Of a stretch of DNA of 64,000 nt, positions 10,849 through 22,900 are shown piece by piece. Each line of letters begins with the position of its first letter. Position 1 is the stretch's first letter. Made by a program: the position numbers and the translations under genes. Below the pieces are notes generated by a model. It made no database searches. It was not told where the DNA came from and saw only the letters and a list, made by a program, of their open reading frames with translations. Origin of the DNA: Sialis fuliginosa (Eukaryota; Arthropoda; Insecta; Megaloptera; Sialidae); the NCBI GenBank assembly GCA_961205875.1, contig OY540813.1, positions 958,501-1,022,500 of the forward strand. The letters are read 5' to 3'.

Positions 10849-13800
10849 TTATTTTTTACGTTTATTCTTTTTTCTGTTTCTCGCCGCCTCTGTGTTTCCG
10901 TTTCCGTCGGCGTTGGATGTCGTGTTTTGCGATCTTCCTCCAGACTGATTGTACAGGTTGTTTAGAAACTCTTCGAGATCAGGTTCTCTCTCTCTGCCAA
11001 TAAAAAAAATCGCGATTTTTCAGGAAAATATCAATTTCTAACTAACCTAAAAAGGGTTGAGCTAAAAATCTACATATATTTGTTGTTTAAATCATTTCTC
11101 AATGCACCAGACAGAGAGAGACATATCAAGGGGGGGAAATATGTCATTTGGTTTGCCTAAACTAAATCATAACAAATGCAGAGAGGAGAAAACGTTATCT
11201 GAAGTACCCAATCATAACTCGTAATTCGGTGAGAGAGGGGGAAAACGTCATCTGGTTTGTCCAAGCTGATTGGTTAAAAGTTACGAGCTGTGCCCATAGA
11301 GATAATATAATATAGAGAAAGTTTGACAGCCGAAAACGATAACTGTCGGTTAGAAAGAGAAAGAAGAAATGGTGGACCTCTATCTATCTTTGTCAAATAA
11401 TGCATGTTTCTATTCATATTTACAATTTGACTATCTATGTGCTTACATCTGACTATCTGACCATAAAATATACACGATTTAATTTATAGTAAAATTCAAG
11501 TTTTTTAGTGTATTTTTTATATTAACTATTAAAAATAAATTTATTAAATTTCTACCATATAAAATTTTTCACAGTTCTTTAATTATATGCCATTATGTAA
11601 AGAAAACTTACGAATGCGTCAAAAGACAAAGATACAAATACAAGTACACGAAATGTCGCTTTCTCTTATTATTTATAATTGGTGTCTTACATAAAATACT
11701 ATGATTCACTTTCTCTATGTCATATTAACTCTATGGCTGTGTCAAACGAAATATAACCTAAAAGTGTACTGTTGTTACTTTTGCATGCTATAGAAAAAAA
11801 AGTGAACTCTTCTGGAACATTCCTCGTAGCAATCTAAATAAAAGAATTAGAACAAAGCAAAAACTCACCCGGTCGCTTCGTGTGCCTTGGTCGCCGCATG
11901 CTTGCTCCTGTGCGCTCCTCCCCCGGCACCGGGCACCGCTTGCCTCCCCAGGACTATCCGGTATTGCACAGAATGTGTGTTAGCCCGCAAGTGTTTGAGA
12001 TTGGCCCGCTGGCATCCGGCCCATTCGGTTATATCGTATACGGCACCGTCCATACACGCGTAGTAGTGCCACAGGAATCCGAACAATGTAGATTCGGCCC
12101 ATATATCGCCCTGGAAATAAACCGTTAGTATTTTTAGTCCAGGAACATTAGGTTTTCACTGGGGAAAAATTCGCAATAAGCTGAATTTTTGTATAGGCCT
12201 TCATTTTGTCTTTATAAATAAGGTACCAAAAGTCCCCAACAATCCCATGCGAGCATACTTTTTTACAGCCCACAAAAGGTGCTAACAATTAGTTTTAAGT
12301 AAATATCTCTGTATCTATTGGTTCTATGACTAAAATAGTTATTATCAAATATAAATTTTAGAAAATTACCTACAATAAAGATCTTACAACTTTTTTCGTA
12401 CAAGTAATCGTTTTCGCTTATTAAGAGGGTATTCTAGTCTAAAAATGTGAAAATATAAAAAAAATTTAAATTTCTTTTTATTGTATAGATAGCGAAAGAT
12501 TAAAAACATAAAAAAATATCAATGAATAGTCACTTTTCAAAATGCCGCCATTTTTTTATTTTAATTATTATTTTTATTTTTTTTGCAACCCGCTATAGCC
12601 GAACTTGTATAACTATATAAAGAAAATTATTGGTTTTATTGGCCACTGATATAATTACGATAAAAATTACCTACATACAATTCATTTTTATTTTTTTAAT
12701 GTTTTTAATCTTTCGCTATCTAGGTAATTTTCTAAAATTTATATTTGATAATAACTATTTTAGTCATAGAACCAATAGATACAGAGATATTTACTTAAAA
12801 CTAATTGTTAGCACCTTTTGTGGACTGTAAAAAAGTATGCTCGCATGGGATTGTTGGGGACTTTTGGTACCTTATTTATAAAGACAAAATGAAGACCTAT
12901 ACAAAAATTCAGCTTATTGCGAATTTTTCCCCAGACACAGCTATTTTTCGTCTAAATGTACTGGACTATTTATGTTTTCTGGCTGCTTTATCGACTGACC
13001 TCTCTGGCAGAGTGATGGATCTTGCACTGCGCACACATCCTAGCCGCGTAACAAGGTCTGTCTACCGGCACCCGTCTGTGCCTTTTAGTGCAGTTTGTGC
13101 ACCGTATTGTGTTCGCCGCGTACTCCATTTTCTGGTGCAGTTGTGACAGTAGATCGTTCAGCTCGCTCCACGCTTGTTCTACTTGATGCGACTCAACCAC
13201 TTTACGATCGTAGTTTTGTCTTCTTTCCTAAATTCAAACGGTTTGTTCAGAATATAGTAATCTGGAAATTTTTGACATACCTCTTTTATTACTTAACTAG
13301 CTGATACCCGCGGCTTCGCTCGCGTGGATTTTGAAACTAATTACAAACTTGCATACGTGACATGGGGTGAAATATTAATTTTTTTCTTTATTTGTTTCAT
13401 ATTAACTATACTTATAGGGGGTTGTTTTTCCCCCTAAAACCCCCTCCCCCGTAGTATTTTTCCCGCCGGATCGAAATAAACTGATAACAGCCCTCCATAA
13501 ATGACAGGGGGCGAAATATATATTTTTTATTTTGTTTAACTTTTATTCATTATACAAAATCGTAAATATATCGGCTCCTTTGCGAGATAGGGGGTTGTTT
13601 TTCCCTCTAAAACCCCCTCCCCTGAAGTATTTTTCCCGCTGGATTGAATGAAACTAATTACAACCCTCCATACGTGATAGGGGATGAAATATTAAATAAT
13701 AATTATTAAGGGTTTAATTTTGGAAAATACTGAAATACATGTTTCATTGTTTGTATTGAAGAGCATTTATTTTAAGTTTCAAGTAAATCTGACCAAAAAA

Positions 13801-16800
13801 TATGTTTTCACATATAAACTTTTACACCCTCTTTATCCCCTTAGGGGTTGATTATCAAAAAATCCTTTCTTAGTGGATGGTTACGTTATAAAAGGAAGAC
13901 ACCCTTAAAATTTCACGTTTCTAGGACCAGGGGTTTCGGTTCGGCGATGATGAATCAGTCAGTCAGTCAATCAATCAGTCAGTCAGTCAGGACATGTTAT
14001 TATATGTATATAGATTAACATTATTAGTTCAATCGTTTACATTCTTTGGTATTTACGGCATTTGTATTGTGAATATTAGCTACATATTTAAAATTAATAG
14101 AAAATATCGCAAACGTTAATTATAATCTGAAACTATTTTGACAGTTTAAATTTTACTAACCTTGTCTATAATCTTGAGTATAATAACAGTTTACAATTGC
14201 TTTACAATATTTTTATAGATATTTTATCTTGTATTTCTAATGTATTTAAAGCATAAAATTAAAAATGGCGACCTGTCAAATTTTTGTCAATAGTCCATAA
14301 AAAAATTGTTTCCATAGCAATGACATTTGAAATTAATTTAGTAGATGAGTTAAAATAGATTAGATGTAACTTTGGGGCAATATTTTCACACCGTTAATAT
14401 ATCTTTTTCAAAAATCAGACACGGGTTCATGGTTGTCAATTAACCAAAGTATTTAAAAAAAAATTAAAAAATCTAATATCGATTTTCGTTTTGATACTTT
14501 TTTACATCAAAATTTATTTTTTATTTTTTTTAAATCTAAAATTTGAACCTTACATTATATCGCCCAAGGAATATAAAAAAAATAATAAAAATATTGTAAC
14601 TTTTTTTTTGAAAAATTGGGGGCCCCTTGTTACCCCATTTATAAACTTATTCAAAAAAGGCCTACTAGTTGGTCTCTAAAACTTCCAGAGAATGTATATA
14701 CCAAATTTCAAGGTTCTGAATTAAGTGGAAATGGTAAAAATCCTGATAGATGAGTGAGTGAGGACACTTCATTATATATAGTAGATTGCAAAGATTAGGC
14801 TAAAAAAATGATAATATTAAAAGTCCTAAAAATCAGCTAACTCCTTACCCATGTTCTGTCAATGTTTTTTGTATACAAGTTATAAAAACTAGAAGAATAA
14901 TAAAAATGAGCCAAAATCCTCAAATTTGGGATTGTTCCCCTTAGAAAGCCGTAATTTCTCGAGTATGTTATTATTGTACTTATTGCAACTATCTATAATA
15001 ACCTCACTTTTAACTTTTTCCTTATGTTTCCTTTTGGCACAGTTATAAATCTTTTTCCAGGAGTTTTGTAAGTTCAATTGTTACAACAATATTTATAACT
15101 TATTATTTTTCATGTGTTTTCCATGTTTATCATTGACACTTGTATATTTAAGCATTGACTGACATTTCAACGCAATTGGGAGCGTTTGAAAAGTACTTTT
15201 TTTTTAAATTCTATATTTTGAGGTTAGGATAAACTTCAAGAGTTTGAACAAATTTTATACAATGTTTTTTTTACCTCTAGATTACATTAAACAGGTTTTT
15301 AGGGGTTTTCATTTTTGACCAGATTGTGTTTCAAAAGTGATAAGAAAAACTTACCGGTTCCCCGATCATATCAAAAGCGTGTACGAGAATTTTGAAAGCC
15401 TCTTCAGCTCCAGGCTGTGCGTTCTTATCAGGATGCACTAAGAACGCTTGTTTCTTATAGTATCGTTTTATATCGTCGTCTGTACAATCAGGAGTCACGC
15501 CTAAGATACTATAAGGATCTTTCCCTTTGCAGGCTAACAATCTTTTCATTGCTTCTTCTCCGGTTGAAGGCATAGGTATATTGTGATCCAGAAGGCCTAT
15601 ATTCTTTGCAGACTTTCCTTCCGTTGTATTCTTGTTCCTGTTTCGTTTCTCTTTCTTGCCTTTGTTCCAGAACGCAAACCGAGAACCTCCAAACTTGTTA
15701 TCGATGTATTTAATGAACCGTTCAAAGTATTTTACTTTATAAATAATTGTCCCTACTGATTTAACAAAATCGGAAGTATGGGTTCTTAAAGAAGTCCAGG
15801 AAGAGGAGCCCCTGAAATTTTTAGTGATTGATGACATAGAACTCTATAACTATAAATCACACAGAGTTCAGATGTGTTATACACTCTAGTATTACATTTT
15901 ATTACAACTCTAAAAACTAATAAATTAATCATTGGAATGATTTGATATTTTAACACATAAAACTAGACTTTATAACGCACATTTTAATATAAATTTGAAG
16001 TCTGTGTGATTTATAGTTCCAGAGTACTATGTTACCAAAGATAAAATATAATAAAAAATCTTACAAATCTTTCGCAAGCTGTACACTAAGACTTAAAACA
16101 TCTGAGATCAAATGAAGGAACCAAATTATAACTTGCAAAATGACTTTGAGCCATTGGTTAACGTGCTGAATTATGTTGTATTGCAGATTTCCTGAAAACG
16201 GATCAATTATTAAACAATAGATCTAACGATAACTCATCTATAATTTTACCTAAAGTTGTACGGTTTTCACGTTTACGAGTGCGTTGAGTTCTTTTAGCTG
16301 AATTATTAGATTTCTCGGAAGAACGTTCGATAACACGAGGTTGGTAAGATGAAGAAGAAGATTTAAAATCTTTTCCTGAATAAAAAAAACTGTAAGAAAA
16401 CGTACTGAAATATTTAATACATGCACTAACCTTTCTTGAAAGTTTTTGAAGAGCTTTTTTCACTACTTTTATTCACAGGTTCAAAATTCTTCCATTCAAA
16501 ACCTGGTTCCTCTTCATCGACAGAAATTTTAGGACTTGCATTCGAAAAGTTTATATTCTTGCTGTCAAAGTTTCCTTTAGTTTTGTTAATAGTTTCTGTG
16601 TTTATTTTATTCTTGTTGTTTTTCCTCGATGAAACTTTTTCCAGGAATTCATCATTCTTATTATAATCATTTGTTTCAAAATTATATTCATCGGAATATC
16701 CTTCACTGTCGATATTTTTAAATGAATTACTCATATTCAAAGGGCTTTCATTTTTGATGTTCTTACTTTCAACAGATAGCTTCCCGCCATGCAGTGGACT

Positions 16801-17991
16801 GTTAGACATATTCTTTTCAATCCCAATATCCTTTTCATCACTCCCTGAAGAAAACTGACGGTTTAAATTAAGATTCGTTGTAATTTTCTGCGCCTTATCA
16901 GACTTAGTAGCTTTCTTTACGCTCGCCTTTACTTTAGTATCCTTCACTTCTATTTTACTCAACTTGGGCACATTCTGCGGAGCAGACTTAGCAAGTACGT
17001 CCGAATAACTAGGCCGCATTGGTTTAACTTCAGCAACCATTCGTTGTTTCTTTACACCGCGATTAACGTTCTTTATGTTCGAAAGGTTGATATCAAGATA
17101 CTCTAAATCTTTTGCATTATTCTGTGACATCTTCAAAGCATCGTTATTCTGCGATTGCTTTCCGGTATCGAACAAAGAAGAAGTTACGGAGGTATCTGAT
17201 TGAGAGTTGCCAAAAGGTGAGTACGTACCGCTTGTATTTGGTACCCAATTTCCAACGAGGTTTTCGATAAGTTGGGTGCGATTCTGTACAGGAGTCTGTT
17301 GCTGAGATTGTTGTTGCTGTTGGATGTTCTGTTGCTCTCTACGATGCTGCATAGCTTGCTGCAACATCATATCTTGCTGTTGTTGAAGCATAGCGCTCTC
17401 TTGCTGCATATAAACGCTAGTTTTATCGTGCTGTGGACTCTGATGCATCATTTGATTCTGTTGCATCTGAATTTCCGGTGAAGAGAACATCGTGTAATCT
17501 CTATTCTCAGGATAGACATAACCGCACATTGATACATCCTGATTCGGCGACACAAACTGATGAGGATTTTGATTTGTGTTGTATAAAATATAACCTCCAT
17601 TTCTCATGTCCATAACTGGTATCAAATCAGGATTAATGCTCTTATTGATATGTTTATCATATATCATAGGATCAGGCATATACATAGCATTCTGTTGCTG
17701 AATGTAGTTGTTTAAATGCAAATTCTGGTTTGAGAAACTGTTAGGATTTTGATCGAGTTGACCAAACTTCATTTGTTGTTCTGTAGACTTGTAGTTTGAA
17801 ATGTAAACGTTGCCTGGTGGTTGCATGTGCATCTGTTGGTATTCGGACCATTTGTGGCTATCGTTCGGAGTGGACGGAGGTGTGAAACCGAGTTGGATGT
17901 ATTGGCCATCGGACGACTGTAAATCAGCTGTCATATGTTCAATCATTTGATCTACGGTTACATTTGATCGCAGTTTCGATTTATCACTCAT
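10849..17991 (-). CDS. DNAJC14: DNAJC14-like J-domain membrane protein, seven exons
   Basis: Exons (minus): 17991-16431, 16375-16250, 16191-16065, 15811-15355, 13227-13000, 12110-11869, 10993-10849. All phases fit and give 961 aa. The family comprises ER-membrane DnaJ co-chaperones that work with Hsp70 and help membrane-protein export. In order: a long low-complexity N-terminus rich in Gln, Asn and Ser (Q runs at about residues 200-240), with PSYSDVLAK and a Lys-rich stretch; hydrophobic segments at about 563-600 (WLKVILQVIIWFLHLISDVL) and about 615-640; a basic patch; a J domain at about 703-770 with DPYSILGV and the catalytic HPD (731-733) in AFLVHPDKN; then a CxxC pair (C800/C803 and C822/C825) and MDGAVYDITEWAGCQR, both hallmarks of DNAJC14; and a Lys/Arg-rich tail ending KKNKRKK. 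Exons 2-3 and the splice acceptor of exon 4 were inferred by phase and reading, so they are slightly less certain. The stop codon overlaps an AATAAA. Confidence 0.88.
12111..12999. mobile_element. Foldback element in a DNAJC14 intron
   Basis: Most of this 889-bp intron is one inverted repeat. The left arm starts at 12159 (CTGGGGAAAAATTCGC) and returns inverted at about 12718-12936 (GCGAATTTTTCCCCAG). Matching inner blocks include CCAACAATCCCATGCGAGC against GCTCGCATGGGATTGTTGG and, closer to the middle, GATAGCGAAAGATTAAAAAC against GTTTTTAATCTTTCGCTATC. About 110 bp in the left arm has no partner. No coding capacity. Confidence 0.85.
13228..15354. mobile_element. Interrupted family U MITE with nested retroelement tails in a DNAJC14 intron
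   Basis: A second family U copy starts near 13255 (GTAATCTGGAAATTTTTGAC) and its right half resumes at about 14955-15330 (TTTCCTTTTGGCACAG, ACATTAAACAGG). About 1.65 kb between is inserted sequence. The first insert (13301-14015) opens with GCTGATACCCGCGGCTTCGC and ends in a CAGT-rich microsatellite plus TATATGTATATAGATT. A second tail ends near 14780 (GAGTGAGGACACTTCATTAT). These endings resemble 3' tails of insect non-LTR elements. No open reverse transcriptase frame remains. Confidence 0.6.
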
Positions 17992-18084
17992 TTTTATTTG
18001 TTAATGTTTAAATCTAATTATAGAGTCACTTAACCTTTTACTAATCTATTTATAAATAGAACTGGGGGTAATCGAGTTCTGTAA
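17992..18084 (-). promoter_or_regulatory. Immediate upstream region of DNAJC14
   Basis: AT-rich DNA directly above the ATG at 17991, whose context is AAAAATGAG. It leads into the tandem duplication beginning about 18085. No core promoter motif is claimed. Confidence 0.3.
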
Positions 18085-19972
18085 TTTACATTGGAAACAT
18101 TGTTTTAGTTAAAATTAACACACTTTGTTTGAAAGTTACTGAAAATGCGCTTCCTTGGACGAAAACTTCTTACACAGATGTTAAGTTTTACATCTTATTT
18201 ATAAATTGACATGTACTTAGTTGATATTGAAAGAATGAGTAGAGACATCTGTGGGTAAAATGTTAATTTATTTTAGGAAGTATCTATCTTTGTTTTTTAC
18301 ATTAATATACTGATATATGTCTATCCTTTTTTATTTATAGTTCTTTTCGTTTGTAACGACTGAATACACGTGAAATGTTTAATATTCAAATTTTGTACAA
18401 ATTTACAGTGGAAAAGTTATTTTAGTGAAAATAAACACACTTTATTTGAAAATTATTGAAAATGCGCTTCCTTGGACATGAGACATTTGTAGGAAAAATT
18501 CAAGTTTATTTTAGGAAGTATGTTTATCTTTCTTCTTTACGTATACTGATATACGTCTATCCTCTTTTATTTATAGTTATTTTCGTTTATTGCGATTGAA
18601 TGCTATGAGTATTGAGAAAATAACAGGTGAAATTTTTAATATTCAACTTTTGTACAAAATTACAGTGGACAAGTTATTTTAATGAAAACAAACACATTTT
18701 ATTTGAAAATTATTGAAAATGCGCTTCCTTGGACGCAGTGGCGAGGCGTGAAATTTTTAATAAGCAAAGCATATTTTGTCAAACCTCCCCCTCCTATTAA
18801 CAAATAAAACTAATTATGAAACACCTTAAATTCAAGCTTTTACTTTTTTAAATAAATTATTATATATTTATATAGTAACTAAATGATTCTACGTCTTATT
18901 TTCTTGTATTTTAGTCGATATTTGTAGGACGAGTTGAAGTTCACTGCAGGAAATTTCACTAAAAAATTTAGAATTTTTGATTTCATTAAAAGTATGTTTA
19001 ATGTATAGAAAATGACGTGAAAAGTTGTTTGTTTCAAACCGCAGGTCTGTATCTCAAACCGTTCTCGAGATATAGCCTCTCAAAGTTTTAGTTTTTTCAA
19101 ATTTTTGGAGAAAAAAGGCCATAACTTTTGAACGGGTGGTCAAAATTGATTTTAGTTGACGGATTTGAAATCAGCATGTCAAAATCTATATAATGACATG
19201 TATAATACTTTAAAGTCCGACAAAAAATTTTTTGTTAAAAATCGACATTTTTTTAAGGTATACCCCTTTGAATTTTTTCGATTTTTCGCGAAATTTTTTT
19301 TTTCGAGTTTTAAGGTATTATACATGTCATTATATAGATTTTGACACGCTGATTCCAAATCCGTCAACTAAAATCAATTCCGACCACTCGTTCAAAAGTT
19401 ATGGCCTTTTTTCTCCAAAAATTTGAAAAAACTAAAACTTTGAGAGGCTATATCTCGAGAACGGTTTGAGATACAGACCTGCGGTTTGAAACAAACAACT
19501 TTTCACGTCATTTTCTATACAATAAACATACTTTTAACGAAATCAAAAATTCAAAATATTTTAGTGAAATTTCCTGCACTCGTCATACAAATATCGACTA
19601 AAATACAAGAAAATAAGACGTAGAGGTATTATAGTTTTATAATTGAGCGTGTAAATTAATATTAAATGCTATCCGATGTTTGAGTTGCGCATAAAGATGA
19701 ATATTCTAATAATATTTTTAAATTATTTATTAACTGAAAACACAGGTTTGTATTAATTTGCCCATAAAGTAAAATAAATCCATGGATGAGATACATTTGT
19801 GGGAAATATTCAAGTTTATTTTAAGATGTATGTCTATCTTTCTTCTTTACATATATACTGATATACGTCTATCTTCTTTTATTTATAGTTCTTTTCGTTT
19901 GTTGCGATTGAATGCTATGAGTATTAGGAAAAATAAAAAACACATATTTTTTTAAAATCGTTTATTAAAAAA
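18085..19972. repeat. Tandem duplication of the Noc2 tail / DNAJC14 upstream segment, third unit interrupted
   Basis: A composite unit of about 260-315 bp occurs three times. AAATGCGCTTCCTTGGAC appears near 18145, 18460 and 18718. A second marker, a TATAGTTCTTTTCGTTTG-like string with ACTGATATACGTCTATC, appears near 18310, 18550 and 19860. In the third unit the two markers are separated by about 1 kb of inserted DNA (18745-19785) that contains the palindrome at 18865-19672. TTTAATATTCAAATTTTGTAC in the repeats matches the end of the Noc2 coding exon, so the duplication included the Noc2 3' end. Confidence 0.75.
18865..19672. mobile_element. Foldback palindrome, family D copy 1
   Basis: An element of about 800 bp whose halves are reverse complements nearly end to end. 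TACGTCTTATTTTCTTGTAT at the left returns as its complement at 19600-19620, and CCGCAGGTCTGTATCTCAAA, CTCGAGATATAGCCTCTCAA and GGCCATAACTTTTGAACG all recur inverted. A central spacer of about 80 bp differs. The copy at 58168-58985 is in opposite orientation. Because of the symmetry both strands give the same small frame (MTDLKSACQNLYNDMYNTLK and its twin), which I do not regard as a gene. Confidence 0.85.
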
Positions 19973-22900
19973 TTACCAATCTTTAATATTCAAATTTTGT
20001 ACAATATCCTCTGTATCTGCATCATTATCATCATGATATGATACATTAAACTTCGACGTGCTAGCTATATTCTTCTTAGATTTCAATTGTTTATTACGTT
20101 TTTTAAGTTTCTTTTGTATTTCTTCATCTTCATCTTCATTATCAGAACTGTCTGACTTTTCTGGCGCATTCTTTGTCTTTTTGTTACGTCTGACATTAGG
20201 AACAGGAAGTTCAGGTCCATCGCCGTATGCTGCAGTTTTAATTGCTTTTTGACTGTCGTGTAATTTTTTCCATGTTTCATAGAATTTATTCATTGGCGTG
20301 CCTTCGGATTTCATAGAATTTTCAAACACAGATATTGCTTTTTTATCAGAGAATGATAAAGTAAGCTTTCTACGTTTTTCGTCAATGAATTTATAGTTTT
20401 CTTCTATTTTAGCTAGAAGCTGTTTCATTTTTTTACAGTAATTTGCTATTTTACATTTCTTAAGGAATTCTTTCATCTGAAATAAAAACAAAATAGATCA
20501 GTTGAATTTGCAATTTTTTTTTTTATAAAACTACTCACTTCGAATATAAGAGGAACTACAAGATCTGGATAAGCAATAGAATGTGATTGTGATGCTAGAA
20601 ATTCAAGAACCAACGAATAAATACGTTCAATGACAGCGTCTTTAAAAGTATTATCCGTCAATTGCGACTTTGAAAGCCTTAGAACGCAAGTAAACTGCAT
20701 TGGTTTCATCGAAACTTTCTTATGCTTCTTATTGAAGTCGAACTTATCAAAAATCTATAAACAAAATCGCCTGATAATTATCACAAAATCGGAAAATCGC
20801 TCGATCACTATCAGAAAATCGCCCGATAATTATCGAAAAATCGCCCAATAATTATTGAAAAATCGCCCAATAATTATTGAAAAATCGCCCGATAATTATC
20901 AAAAAATCGCCCAATAATTATTGAAAAATCGCCCGATAATTATCGGATGATTTCGTACTCACTTCATACAAAAACGGCAAAATCGGAATAAAAACGCCCG
21001 TTTCCGCACCCAGGTTGATCAACATCTTAATGCAATGGAACCTTAACGGAAAATATTGCGCTGTCGGAATCAATTTAATTGTTTCGGTGCAAACTTGCAC
21101 TACAGGGTACAGCAACGGTTGCAGGGGCGCTTCGTTATACGTCGCTGCAATCAACTCTGTCCACAGTTGCAGCGAATTCACAAACTGCCAATTGTAAACC
21201 GTCTGTATACTCTCTTTCTTGTGGACAGTTATGGCATTCCGTAGATGTATAGCCAGCTGACGCACGTAAAGAAATACGTGCTGGTAAGAGAACTTCACAT
21301 CTAGAGAGTACATCTCGACGAGCGATCTCCGCATAAAATTTATCGCAGGTAGAGTGTTGGGGCTGACGAATTTAGCGTTTATTACGTACGTCATGTACAT
21401 TTTCTTTAAGACGAAGTCTAGGTATGTCGCCCGCTGACAGTTGGTTATGCGTAGGATGCAAAGGAATGCTAGGACTCGAAGAGTTTCGTCTCCTGTCCCC
21501 CAGAGGTTGATAAGTTTTCGTAACATCGATTTAGCGATTTTCCCATATGATATCACCATTGGGCAAACGTGGTGGAGATGTTTTAAGAGTATTGTTAGGA
21601 TGCTTGGTGATGTTACACCTCCGACAAGCTAAAAGGATATTATTATAATTGATTTTATTTTTTAGGGTTCTAATTCTGATAATACCTAACAAAAACGTAT
21701 CAAAAAGTACAAATAAATTTTGCTCTGTTCAAATTTTAAAGTTAATTATTAAAAACAAAGTAAACAATTGAAACAAAAGACTGCTTCATTGGTTGGACTA
21801 TAATAATATTTTACCGTATGTAACTTATTGAAAGTTATTTTCTAAACTATACAACCAAATTGGATGCTGTAAAGGGTAAATTATATCTACATTAAGTACT
21901 TATGACGATGAAATCATTTACTTCGATAATGATTAATATTTTACAGATCATAAGTCCATGTAAACAGAACCCAAATTTTTAATTTTCTTTCTAACATAAA
22001 TATAACCTATAACCTAGCCAAAGAACATATCTATGAATTAAGACAGACAGACAGATGTTGAGCTTTATATGTATTAACAATTAAGTGAAATTTATTACAA
22101 CCACTTGCCCGATAATTATCAATAATTGCCCTAACCTAACCTACTTTTCTTATTTTTCATCAGAAAATTAATTTCATTCGATATTAAACTGTGCAGATAT
22201 GAATATAATTGAAAATCTATATTTTTACAAAGATAATAACCTAAAAATTCAAGCACTATAAATGATTTTAATAACATATTAAATTCTTACCTTTGTCAAA
22301 TCTGCCAAATATAACTTCAACGCTGTTTTTATTTTAACAAATCGTTTACATTTGTGTGGAGGTAACTTAGAACCTGCTGGTAGCTTCAGGAATTTCCGTA
22401 GAGCTGGGTGGAGGTCCAAAACGCAAAGTTGAATAACGCCGTTAAAAATGGCAGAACCGTCAACAACGTATTCGTAATGTTGCTGTTCTTCATCATTTGC
22501 AACTCGTAATAAAGCTGCATGAAATGCTTTTATTACACATGTTATTGTATGGGAAGTTTTATCAGTTGCTAAATTTGCTTGCCATTCTTTTAGTTTTGAT
22601 AAAGTTATCTTTCTTGAATCGCCTTTCTTTGCGGTTTGCGTTACGTCAACTTTTTCCTATAAAAAAAATTGTTGTCACGAAAAAAATTGAAAGAATTAAT
22701 ATAATGTTTGACTTACATCAAAATCACTTTCATCGCTGGCCACTGCTTCATTGTTTTCAGTTTTTTCTTCTTCGACAGTGTCATCTTTATCAGTTTTTTC
22801 TTCATCGCTGTCAGAAACGCTGAAATCAAGAAGTTTTTTGTCGTTCTGTTTTAAAAACTCGTAAAATTCTGGATCAGTATTTCTTAAATTTGCAAGTGAC

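Noticed and set aside
15331-15837. An independent short J-domain gene starting at MSSITKNF (15837)
   Set aside because: A TTTCAG acceptor at 15812-15817 (minus) continues the upstream exons in phase, and the downstream exons complete a DNAJC14 structure, so this is an internal exon.
16203-16463. Reading the DNAJC14 second exon through to the stop after LFNN
   Set aside because: The GTAAAA donor at 16249 and the acceptor at 16194 give a phase-consistent join into a hydrophobic exon. Read-through would truncate the protein before its J domain.
19156-19426. Small open frames inside the family D palindrome (also 58481-58696)
   Set aside because: They occur as mirror images on both strands because the DNA is palindromic. 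There is no protein family signal, and the centre is low-complexity.
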